This document shows positions 56,901 to 64,000 of a stretch of DNA of 64,000 nt, one piece after another. Made by a program: the position numbers and the translations under genes. Each line of letters starts with the position of its first letter. The stretch's first letter is position 1. Source of the stretch: Serripes groenlandicus (lineage: Eukaryota; Mollusca; Bivalvia; Cardiida; Cardiidae); the NCBI GenBank assembly GCA_031761405.1, contig JASEVX010000007.1, positions 39,673,248 to 39,737,247 of the forward strand, written 5' to 3'. The notes below the pieces were generated by a model. The model saw only the letters and a list, made by a program, of their open reading frames with translations. It was not told the DNA's origin and made no database searches.

Positions 56901-59900
56901 AGAAATTGCACAAATCGTGCAATTTCTCCTTTTGGCACAATGTTTTCCACTTTTTGTCATAGGTTATCCATTCAACTATGGAGATTTTCTATGTTTTGAC
57001 AGAATACGTTCAAAGTCGTCTGCTGCAGAATTGCCGTATGAGGGAAAGGGTTAAACATGGCAAAGCCATTCATTCTTTCTGGATGATTGAATACAATCAT
57101 TGTCTACAAAAGTCTATGTGGGGAAGAATGTTTGGAGGACTACTTGTGCAAGACAGCCGGGAAACATTTAGTAATGTGAACTGGCCATATAGTGATATAA
57201 CTGATATACAATCATGTATTTGGTTGAAACGGCATTCAATTCCTGTCTATAAATAAATCTTTATCTCCCCATGTACTAGATGTGAAATATTTCTCCACCC
57301 AAAGGACAAACAGTCCATCCGTTTCTTAATCAGCCTTCTCATTTTGCACAGTTCCCCATCTATTTTCAAGATTAAATTCCGGAAATTGAAATTCAAGAAC
57401 TTATTAAGAATATTTCCAGGAGAATTTTGAGAATTTTGAGATTTTCAAGGACCAATATGAAATGCAAAAAATTTACAATAATATTTACGGGAGATATTTT
57501 AGATTTTCAATGACCAAAATAATAAAATTCAAGAACTTTTCAATGATATTTCAAGGAGAATTTTGAGATTTTCAAGGACCAAAATGAAATTCAAGAACTC
57601 TCCAGTTTTGCATTGTTAACTTTTTCCTTGCTAGTAGGCTACAGACACAGATGATTTTTGCTTTGAATGTTTCCAAAGTGGTCTGCTACAGATTTGTTTT
57701 AAGTGGGAAGCAGGTAACGTTACATTGGTGAGGAACTAAAAGACATTATTTCTAGTGTTTTTGTTATATACATGTATATGTTACATCTAGGACTATAATA
57801 TTACATGTAGGTGGACAGCAAAGATTCGGGTTAGCCTTAGGTGCACCCACACTGTCTCACCGAGTATTTACAGTTTGCAGAGCCAACATGGTACAAAATC
57901 CCTAGACGTGGCTCATGTATGTTAAGTATTCAGTCAGTTGATTCCTTACCCATATCCAAAGTAGTCTGAAAATTCTTCAACCAGCTTCATCGCAAGATCC
58001 TTCTTACCCGAACCTTGTGGACCCACTAGAACCAACATGGGGTATGGAGTTTCTATACTTGGCAATGTACTGAAAATGAAAGCTATGGTTTAGGCATGTG
58101 TGCAACAGTTACCATTACAATAGTTGTATCAATTATTTTTTGCCTGAAGTTAGTAAGAAATGCTCTTCCATTTAAGTTAAACTTACTTATTTTACATTAA
58201 ACAAGCTTTAAGCTTATATTAATCAAGCTCAATGTCTACTTCCTAAAGACTTAACCAGTAGGCACGGCGTTTGTGTGGTAAAATCCCAAAGGCAGAATAG
58301 CTCATCATGGGATTCGAACCCGGGACCTTTGGTATGAGAGGCCAAAGCCCACCATTCCATTTTACATGTGTAAGAGAGGAAAACAATAAACCCTTTCCTG
58401 ATTGCAATTTTTTTTTGTAAATATTGTGGCAAAAAGGAGAAATGGCTGTAGTATTTTAAAACATTGTGTGAAAAGGAGAAATTGTTCATTTTGATCCATT
58501 TCTCCTTTTCCCACAATGTTTTAAAAAGTAAACTCTTGTCTTCATCAAGCAAACAGTTAATTATGTCCCATACCCAACTTGGCTGTAGTATGCTTTTGAT
58601 TTTGATACAGTGTTGAAATCATTGTGTGAAAGCGCCAAATTGCTCATCAGGTGAAGGAGGTCATGGGTTCACAAAGTTACCTCCGGCTAGGTCATACAAA
58701 AGACTTTAAATATGGTAGTAATTGCTTTCCCTTCTTGGTGCCCAGAATTGTGGGGTTAGCATTAGGACTGACTGGCTAGTGTCAGGATAAATGAACCATT
58801 AGTACTGGTAACTTACACGGGAAACACATGATATAACTGAAAAATTGTTGAAGGCCGCATAAAACACCATTCAAACAATCAACCTTGACCAATCCACCAA
58901 AATGCCATTTTTTTATAAATTGAATCATATACAGACAAGACTAACACTCTAGACAAAGATGTTTCTAAAGAAATTGCGATTACATGCAAGATAAGAAAAA
59001 CATCATAGCTCATCTGTATCAGGTAAAGATTTAATTTTGTACCCTACCTGTCCCATACCCGACTTGGCTGTAGAAATGAGTAGACGACATGCATGATGTG
59101 ATCTCTGGCTGCAATCACCTCTGGTGGTGGGTTGAACATGTTGGTAGATGCAACCTGTTGTAATACAAGGATAAGGTTTGATTAACCCTTTTCCACATGC
59201 AGATGCATTTTGATGCATATATATGCGACAGAAGGAAAATCAAAAAAAAATGTGGCAAAAGGAGAAATTGCTCATAATGAGCACCAATGATTTCATATGT
59301 ACCGTATTGAATCTTATTTTCGTATCATTACATGTAAGGTGAACTTTCCACCTTGAAAATACTGAAATACCTTTTAAAACATGGCTTAACTCCAATCAAA
59401 CGATCAGTCAATAGACACACCTTTTGCCAAATTGTTTTCAACTCTTATCAATAAGATATATATTTATAGAGATTTTCCATATTTTGGCTCAGAAGTTGTA
59501 TGCTGCAGATCTTGATTTTTTTCAAAGACAAAAAAGGGGCATTACTGAATAATTATTTAAGCCAGAGTAATGTGACTTGGTAAAGACATGACGTATTGTT
59601 CTAAGGAACATGTGTACCAAGTTTCATTTAAAAATGTTGAACAGCTTTTGAGTTATGAGGTAAGGTTAAAGTTTTGTGACAACGCCAAGGGTATCAAAAT
59701 AGCCGACTTTTTTTCTTTGAAAAACAGCTGAGCTAAAAAGGAGTGAGTGTGTTAATTTTTTAAATACCTTCTCGTCCACTTCCACTTTGCGTCGGTCAAG
59801 TTCTGTCAGACTTTGCAGTTGGAAGAGAATGGATAGCCTGTAGTCAGGTAGTTCTTGTATGGGATTGCGCAACAAGTTCAGCTGGCGAAGCATCTGCAGG

Positions 59901-62713
59901 TCTTTGATGTACTTTATCTCGTTGATGTCAATCACCTGTCACAACAGTAAAATAATTATGAGCTACATCAGCAGTTGCTTGTTCAGCTCACAAAATCAAA
60001 TATGAGCTTCTAGTGTTCTAGGGTGCAAAGTTGTAGCCTGGCTATGAGTAAGTGGTGACAAAACTTGGTCCACAATGAGCTTTTCTTAAAATCACGTTTT
60101 CATGAATAGCCACATCTAATCTAGAAACTGTGCAACATCGTTATGATACTATCCAAACGCAAAGTCAATGAAAAGGTATTTCCTAATACTTATCTGGTAC
60201 CACTTGCCGGCATTTGTTGTGACAATATTAACAAAACAATTTCATGAGTAATAGTACAGGCATTAACCCGCCCCCTGGCAGCCATAGTTTCCGACCAATC
60301 AACTTGGTTTGAAGGAATCTGATAGAGGGTCACCCTAGGAACATTTCTACAAAATTATTTGAAAATCGGCCAGACACTTTTGGAGGAGAAGATTTTTTAA
60401 GTTTTCACTATAGCCATATAATGCAAATTTGCCCTGCCCACTGGAGGCCATGTTTTTTGAACAATCAACATGGCTTGAAGGAATCTGAAAGTGGGTCATC
60501 CAAGGAACATTTCTACAAAATTATTTGAAAATCGGCCTGACACTTTCGGAGAAGAAGATTTTTTAAGTTTTCACTATGGTAATATAAGGCAAAATAGCCC
60601 CGCCCTCTGGCGGCCATATTGTTCGACCAATCAACATGGCTTGAAGGAATCTGATAGAGGGTCACCCAATGAACATTTCTAAAAAATTATTTGAAAATCG
60701 GCTGAACACTTTCTGAGAAGAAGATTTTTTAAGTTTTCACTATAGCAATATACGGCAAAATAGCCCCGCCCCCCTGGCGGCCATGTTTTTTTACCAATCA
60801 ACATGGCTTGAAGGAATATGATAGAGGATCACCCAAGGAACAGTTCTACAAAATTATTTGAAAATCAGCCTGACCCTTATGGAGGAGAAGATTTTTTAAG
60901 TTTGCACTATATAGCTATATAAGGCAAAATAGCCCCCCCCCCCCCTGGCGGCCATGTTTTTCGACCAATCAACATGGCTTCAAGGAATCTGATAGAGGGT
61001 CACCCAAGGAACATTCTACAAAATAATTTCAAAATCTGCCAACCATTTTGGGAGAAGAAGAATTTTGAAGTTTTTTTCATATCGTTGCCATGGAAACCAG
61101 AATTCTGCATGGATCCCAAAAATTTGAAGGAATTCTGGTGAGGTCATTGAGAGGATGCTTTCTGTGAAGTTTCATCCCAATTGACCCACTGGTTACTGAG
61201 GAGAAGAAGTTGACGCACGACGGACGCCGGACAAAAGGCGATCACAATAACTCACCTTGAGCAAAGCTCAGGTGAGCTAAAAATGCAGTCTACCGGTACT
61301 CATTACAAATCGGTTAAGACCGTTAATGAACAATTATAACATACTTTTAATTATCAAATCAGCTAAAGATTTTTTTGGATGCCTTAACCCTTTCCCTCAT
61401 ATAAACGCTTTCTGACGCCTCTGCAGTAGACGGCTATTTGAAAACATAGTGAAAAAAGAAGAAATTGCACAAAACATGCAATTTTCCTTTTGCCACAATG
61501 TTTTCCACTTTTAGTTTTCTGTTTTTAGTGATAGGTTATCCATTCAATTATAGAGATTTTCCATTTTTTGGCAAAACATGTTCAAAGTCGTCTGCTGCAG
61601 AATTGTCGTATGAGGGAAAGGGTTAAAATCCAGGACAGTATTTTATTATAAATTTGCAAAAATTAGCAAAAATTAATAAAACACGAATAGAACATGTTTA
61701 ACAGTATATAAGCATCTAATGTCTAAGGGTTTCAGCATAATTGTCATTAATTTCAAAACTGCTGAAGGATGACTTTTGGTGTGATTCTGCTCTTAATTAT
61801 ATTGATTTGATAATATTTATTTAAATACAGAAGCATTATATAAATATTGCATGGCTTCCAGTGTGACAGTACATATTGTCAACATGAGGAAATTACTGTT
61901 ACCCGAGGCGAAGCCGAGGTTAACAGTATTTACCCGAATGTTGACAATATGTACTGTCACACTGGAACCTATGTAATATTTATTTTATTATACCGAACAA
62001 AATTACACGTTTTTTCAATTTATTCTGTACCTTTGTAGGGGAGGTGAACATGGGTAGATCTACAACAATGTAACACACACATATGAATATACCGGTTAAC
62101 AGTATACTGTTACATGGCACGCGCATCTAAAAGGTGACGTTATTGTTTGAAATGACGTCATGCGCGTGCATAATCAACATTTTCACGCGCGAGCCATGTA
62201 ACAGTATACTGTTGACCGGTCAAAAACGTACTGTTAGCATGAAACAGTAAAAAATTGCCCATGATGAGTATATGAGAATTTAACATTACAAAGTCACGTG
62301 AGGTATAATAATATGAACTATTATATTAGGAAATACCTAAACACTTACCCACTTACAACAAACCTGCAGCACACAACTTTGAAAACATCTGAACAAAGAT
62401 TTGGAAAATCTCAATTAATTTTTTTCTGCATACAGCAAATTTGCAGCAGACGACTACATCTGGGTCGAAATGCAACTGCAAGTGAACAAGGGTTAATGAG
62501 CAATTTCTCGTTTTACCACAACATTTTCAAATGTTGTCTAGTGCAGATGAGTCAAATTGCAAATTGGTTATACCTTAACCCTTTCCAACTTAACTGGGTT
62601 AAGGTTTGAAATAAGCAGTTTACCTCATTATCCTCTAAATCCACCATCTGCAGTAAGTCATGATCTTGTAATCCTTTCAAACTTCTTATCTTATTGCCAG
62701 CAAAGTTGATTTG
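50565..62713 (-). CDS. LRGUK: Leucine-rich repeat and guanylate kinase domain protein, last 11 exons
   Basis: Eleven exons, all with GT/AG sites and matching phases, give 600 residues. Numbered from the first base seen, 1-86 are the last leucine-rich repeats and cap (LQMVDLEDNE, LRQLNLLRNPIQELP, LTELDRRKVEV). 123-330 is the guanylate-kinase domain: P-loop GPQGSGKK at 138-145, GVSHTTRKP and RDYHFV (GMP-side residues), YQYNGQWYGL, HMEIEG, and lid Arg in RLRDRG. 340-600 is a Ser/Pro-rich tail. Gene order and motifs match vertebrate LRGUK, needed for sperm manchette and flagellum assembly, so a testis/cilium role is likely by homology. The first LRR exons lie beyond the window edge or were missed. 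The last two junctions (exons 10 and 11) rest on phase and splice sites only. Confidence 0.85.
51027..51272 (-). mobile_element. GGCCGGATTG-family short element (reverse)
   Basis: Reverse copy of the 38563 element: starts AACAAGAAACTGCTGAAGAC, GGTAAGGCCGGATTGTC, ends ATTGCTAGAGCAATCCGGCC. In an LRGUK intron, 20 bp from the end of exon j. Confidence 0.65.
51294..51436 (-). CDS. LRGUK: LRGUK exon j
   Basis: Acceptor CCCGATAG, donor TCTG|GTATCT. Encodes GQPLGKPDNLSVQTVERNRS and SPLRSTLAHFSQM. Phase 2 in, phase 1 out, which fits both neighbours. Confidence 0.6.
51508..51700. mobile_element. TTAA-flanked palindromic MITE, variant termini
   Basis: TTAACCCATTACTTCACA at the left and TGTGAAGTAATGGGTTAA at the right. 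The central GAAATTGCTC...GAGCAGTTTT palindrome is like the CCCTTTCCC family. A sister family with the same TTAA target. Confidence 0.6.
52210..52312 (+). mobile_element. SINE 3' fragment
   Basis: CATGATATAACTGAAAATTG, TTGAAGTGGTGTTAAAACCC and AATCAACTG: the tail shared with the SINE at 58645. It ends only about 5 bp from the LRGUK exon i donor site. Confidence 0.55.
52319..52407 (-). CDS. LRGUK: LRGUK exon i
   Basis: Acceptor TAATTACAG, donor AAAG|GTATTC. Encodes EEESLKRRQSAAKDAVAGTA and PPLLEQLLE. Phase 0 in, 2 out. Confidence 0.7.
52487..52600. mobile_element. Short TTAA/CCCTTTCCC MITE
   Basis: TTAACCCTTTCCCACTTACA to TAAGGGTTAA, with CTGCAG near the right arm. Intronic. Confidence 0.5.
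53859..54112 (-). CDS. LRGUK: LRGUK exon h
   Basis: Acceptor ACATTCCAG, donor GTG|GTAAGA. Encodes the end of the kinase fold (DDIQEAYKRLRRLVMDYLGI) then a Ser/Thr-rich linker. Confidence 0.8.
54474..54675 (-). CDS. LRGUK: LRGUK exon g
   Basis: Encodes TYFEPRYVLVMPLNEE, the lid EKRLRDRGIYSEKQVEY and DHPGFFDMMINS. Donor GTG|GTAAGT, phase 1 out. Confidence 0.85.
55296..55730. mobile_element. Two TTAA-type palindromic MITEs side by side
   Basis: Copies at about 55296-55499 and 55498-55722 (AACCCTTTCCCAAAT ... GTAAAGGATTAA; TTAACACTTTCCCTCATATAG ... GGAAAAGGATTAA) with CTGCAG-type and GAGCAATTT palindromes. Confidence 0.5.
55753..55866 (-). CDS. LRGUK: LRGUK exon f
   Basis: Encodes GQYIQTYQYNGQWYGLQMES and REGLACVVHMEIE. 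The Tyr-rich segment corresponds to the GMP-binding part of guanylate kinases. Confidence 0.85.
56064..56294. mobile_element. Palindromic TTAA/CCCTTTCCC MITE, full length
   Basis: Exact TTAA at both ends, CCCTTTCCCTCATA versus its complement, CTGCAGCAGACG and CGTCTGCTGCAG, and the core TGCAATTTCTCCTTTTGCCA. ~230 bp. Nearly identical to 56825 and 61384, implying recent activity. Confidence 0.75.
56356..56395. repeat. Short perfect hairpin
   Basis: GGGACGTAGATA-aggc-TATCTACGTCCC, flanked by direct repeats GTCTTGGCA. Intronic; probably a tiny insertion footprint. Confidence 0.5.
56601..56697 (-). CDS. LRGUK: LRGUK exon e
   Basis: Encodes VSHTTRKPHKEETAGRDYHF with the conserved Arg of TTRKP. 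Donor ATG|GTATAA. Confidence 0.85.
56825..57054. mobile_element. Palindromic TTAA/CCCTTTCCC MITE, full length
   Basis: TTAACCCTTTACCTCATATA to GGGAAAGGGTTAA, same interior as 56064 (over 90% alike by eye). Confidence 0.75.
57365..57605. repeat. Imperfect ~80-bp tandem repeat
   Basis: Three diverged units of AATTCAAGAACTT ... AGGAGAATTTTGAGATTTTC AAGGACCAAAATGA. Intronic, no coding value. Confidence 0.55.
57950..58069 (-). CDS. LRGUK: LRGUK exon d (P-loop)
   Basis: Encodes PYPMLVLVGPQGSGKKDLAM; GPQGSGKK is a Walker A loop. Donor GG|GTAAGG. Confidence 0.88.
58198..58368 (-). mobile_element. tRNA-derived SINE (reverse)
   Basis: In reverse: GGGTTCGAATCCCATGATG (B box), CTTTGGGATTTTACCACAC and tail TTAATATAAGCTTAAAGCTT. 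Same family as 21977. About 170 bp. Confidence 0.65.
58645..58885 (+). mobile_element. SINE with conserved tail (MetaSINE-like)
   Basis: GTCATGGGTTCACAAAG (degraded B box), a central block ACTGGCTAGTGTCAGGATAA, and tail CATGATATAACTGAAAAATT GTTGAAGGCCGCATAAAACA. The reverse copy at 63893 shares the tail and central part. Confidence 0.6.
59048..59154 (-). CDS. LRGUK: LRGUK exon c
   Basis: Encodes FNPPPEVIAARDHIMHVVYS, the linker before the kinase domain. Donor ACAG|GTAGGG. Confidence 0.85.
59768..59935 (-). CDS. LRGUK: LRGUK exon b (LRR)
   Basis: Encodes EIKYIKDLQMLRQLNLLRNP and SLTELDRRKVEVDEK, 56 codons, phase 0 at both ends. Confidence 0.88.
60255..61287 (-). mobile_element. AGCTCACCTGA-family element, type A core (reverse), full length
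   Basis: In reverse orientation: TTTTTAGCTCACCTGAGCTT with CAAGGTGAGTTATTGTGATC, GCCTTTTGTCCGGCGTCCG, then AACCAGTGGGTCAATT and six ~165-bp CATGGCCGCCAGGGG units. The 3' hairpin end is not seen at 60255, so that end is truncated. Inside an LRGUK intron. Confidence 0.65.
61384..61626. mobile_element. Palindromic TTAA/CCCTTTCCC MITE, full length
   Basis: TTAA-CCCTTTCCCTCATATAA to TATGAGGGAAAGGG-TTAA. Same interior as the copies at 41485, 56064 and 56825. Confidence 0.75.
61843..61981. repeat. 139-bp near-perfect hairpin
   Basis: Arms of ~68 bp: CCAGTGTGACAGTACATATT ... and its complement, continuing to a GCC-gaa-GGC-type tip through TTACTGTTAcCC/GGtTAACAGTA. Foldback element or potential hairpin RNA. 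Confidence 0.65.
62091..62220. mobile_element. 130-bp MITE with ~28-bp TIRs and a CRE motif
   Basis: ACCGGTTAACAGTATACTGT TACATGGC at the left; the complement (one mismatch) at the right. Inside, GCGCG blocks are inverted, and TGACGTCA at 62153-62160 is a perfect cAMP-response palindrome. Confidence 0.65.
62624..62713 (-). CDS. LRGUK: LRGUK exon a (LRR; first exon in the window)
   Basis: Encodes QINFAGNKIRSLKGLQDHDL and LQMVDLEDNE, 30 codons between TTTTTCCACAG and GAG|GTAAAC, phase 0. Continues directly into exon b. Confidence 0.85.
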
Positions 62714-62779
62714 CTGTGGAAAAAAAAGAGTTTTATAATATTGATTGATTGGAGGTTAGCATCGCTTTCAACTGTATCT

Positions 62780-62998
62780 CAGTTACATCATGGCAACTGG
62801 CTACATGGCAACTGGCTACTTGCTAACATAGATAATTTAGCCAACTGGTGAAAGACGAATTACGCTAGTCACAATGGCTTTTGTCAATCATTGGAAAGAA
62901 GGAATGGATTGGCCGGGATTTAAACTTATGAACCCTGGATTGATAACCCTCATTAGTACTGACTGAGACATCACTGCTCTACCTAATAGTATCAATTT
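62780..62998 (-). mobile_element. tRNA-like SINE (reverse), degraded
   Basis: In reverse: TAGGTAGAGCAGTGATG (A-box-like), then AGGGTTATCAATCCAGGGTT and GTTTAAATCCC (B-box-like). Body less clear. Confidence 0.4.
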
Positions 62999-63096
62999 AT
63001 CTTTGTTGGTAAAAACATTGTATTGAATAAATGTTTAGTGGTTAGTTAATACAGTGTATTGAATAACATTTCCTGCATTTTCCAAAACTGCAACTT

Positions 63097-63656
63097 TAAC
63101 AAAAGCTGTCAGAGGACAGCGCACTCGACTATTCTACCGTTTATAAGTTACTGAGAAATGGATTCTAATGTAGTTGCGTGCAAAACATTAACCAGAATTT
63201 CTTAAAGAGTGATAATTTGCATTATATGCAGAATAGAGGTATCTAACTTGATTATTTACATAGTTGTGATGGATGGGAAGGGTTTCAATGAAATGCATCA
63301 AGTAGTTACTAAGATATGGACTCTTAATGTAGTTGCATGCAAAGCTTTAACCAGAAATTCTAAGTCCAAAAAGGACCTTAACTTGCATAAAATGCAGGAT
63401 AGAGTTATCTAACTTGATAATCTACATATGTGTGAAAGTTGGGTAGAGTTGTATAAAGTTTCAATGCAATGCATCAAGTAAATACTGAGATATAGACTAC
63501 ATAGGTGTGTGATAGTTGGGTAGGGTTGTAGAAAGTTTCAATGCAATACATGTAGTATATAAGTACTTGCATGCAAAAACGTAACCAAGGAGTGATGTGG
63601 ACACTGACGCCAGGGTGAGTAGTATAGCTCTCATAATCTTCGAATAGTTGAGCTAA
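63097..63656 (-). mobile_element. CTCGACTA-family element (reverse), both ends present
   Basis: In reverse: TTTTTAGCTCAACTATTCGA at 63656 and, at 63097-63135, GAATAGTCGAGTGCG with the hairpin CTGTCCTCTGACAG and CTTTTG. Three ~130-bp units with GCATGCAA, CATTGAAACTTT and TAACTTGAT. Confidence 0.65.
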
Positions 63657-64000
63657 AAATGCATTTTTTTCTTTTGAAAACAAAACCATTAAATGTCCAA
63701 TCTAAGTAATTGACACTTTTCATCACTGAATGATTAAATTTACACTTTGAAACCTCTGCATCAGATGTCTTTTTAGATGTTTTTCTTATTTTGCATGATA
63801 TTTCAATTTTTTAAAAAACATCTTTGACCAGAGTGTTAGATTTGTCAGTATATGATTTTAATTTATGAAAAAAATGTCAATTTGGCTGGGTGTGTCAAAG
63901 TTGATTGTTTGGTGTTTTACCCAATTTTCAACAATGTTTCAGTTATAATACGGCGTTTCCTGGGTAAGTTACCAATACTACTGGTCCATTTATTCTGACA
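63657..64000 (-). repeat. MITE fragment and a SINE cut by the window edge
   Basis: 63720-63880 resembles palindromic-MITE debris. 63893-64000 is the reverse of the SINE tail and central block at 58780-58885 (GTGTTTTACCCAATTTTCAA, TCAGTTATAATACGGCG). Confidence 0.5.

Overview
This is eukaryotic nuclear DNA, AT-rich, intron-rich and dominated by repeats. The repeat types (short elements with internal ~130-170 bp tandem cores and a hairpin before a TCTTGTT end, tRNA-derived SINEs with a GATATAACTGAA-type tail, many MITEs) and the gene content point to a mollusc, most likely a bivalve. The species cannot be named from the sequence alone. There are no rRNA genes, canonical tRNA genes, CRISPR arrays or bacterial operons.

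Four host-type genes are supported. (1) At 2329-7858 (+) are the last three exons of a HECT-domain E3 ubiquitin ligase, with the catalytic Cys in an LPTASTC motif and an in-frame TGA 29 codons before the expected end. (2) At 20665-25289 (-) is an intact two-exon gene for a SAM-like + helix-turn-helix + DDE integrase-core protein of 437 aa. A 2.6-kb minisatellite fills its intron and a second minisatellite lies about 100 bp upstream of its ATG. (3) At 41227-42664 (+) is the complete two-exon MRPS33 gene (mitochondrial ribosomal protein S33). Its stop codon lies inside the TTAA target of a MITE, and its intron holds a decayed tandem copy of exon 1. (4) At 50565-62713 (-) are the last eleven exons of LRGUK (leucine-rich repeats plus guanylate kinase), all joined in consistent phase.

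The rest is mobile or repetitive. 1-1.5 kb, 2.5-7.4 kb, 13.5-19.7 kb, 37.3-40 kb, 43.7-49.6 kb, 51.0-51.3 kb, 60.2-61.3 kb and 63.1-63.7 kb hold several families of short non-autonomous elements with one shared terminal plan, often joined end to end. I read these as Helentron/pearl-like, as an inference. 8.2-8.9 kb is a mariner-type foldback element, and 8.9-13.3 kb is a ~62-bp minisatellite with an 865-bp higher-order duplication. 27.4-28.1 kb is a Tc1-like relic, followed by a LINE ORF1 relic that carries a 2A peptide. 29.9-30.5 kb is another minisatellite. 34.1-35.4 kb is a TIR element and 36.7-37.2 kb is a miniature LTR element (TRIM). From 40.9 kb onward, palindromic MITEs flanked by TTAA (piggyBac-like) are scattered through MRPS33 and the LRGUK introns.

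The strongest candidate for an under-described system is at 44347-48610: a 4.26-kb transposon with ~175-bp terminal inverted repeats. Its only protein (minus strand, broken by a few stops and shifts) is a large conserved metazoan protein with a PIN/XPG-nuclease-like region and a C-terminal CXC cysteine cluster, and no recognisable DDE transposase. It is nested inside one of the small repeat elements.
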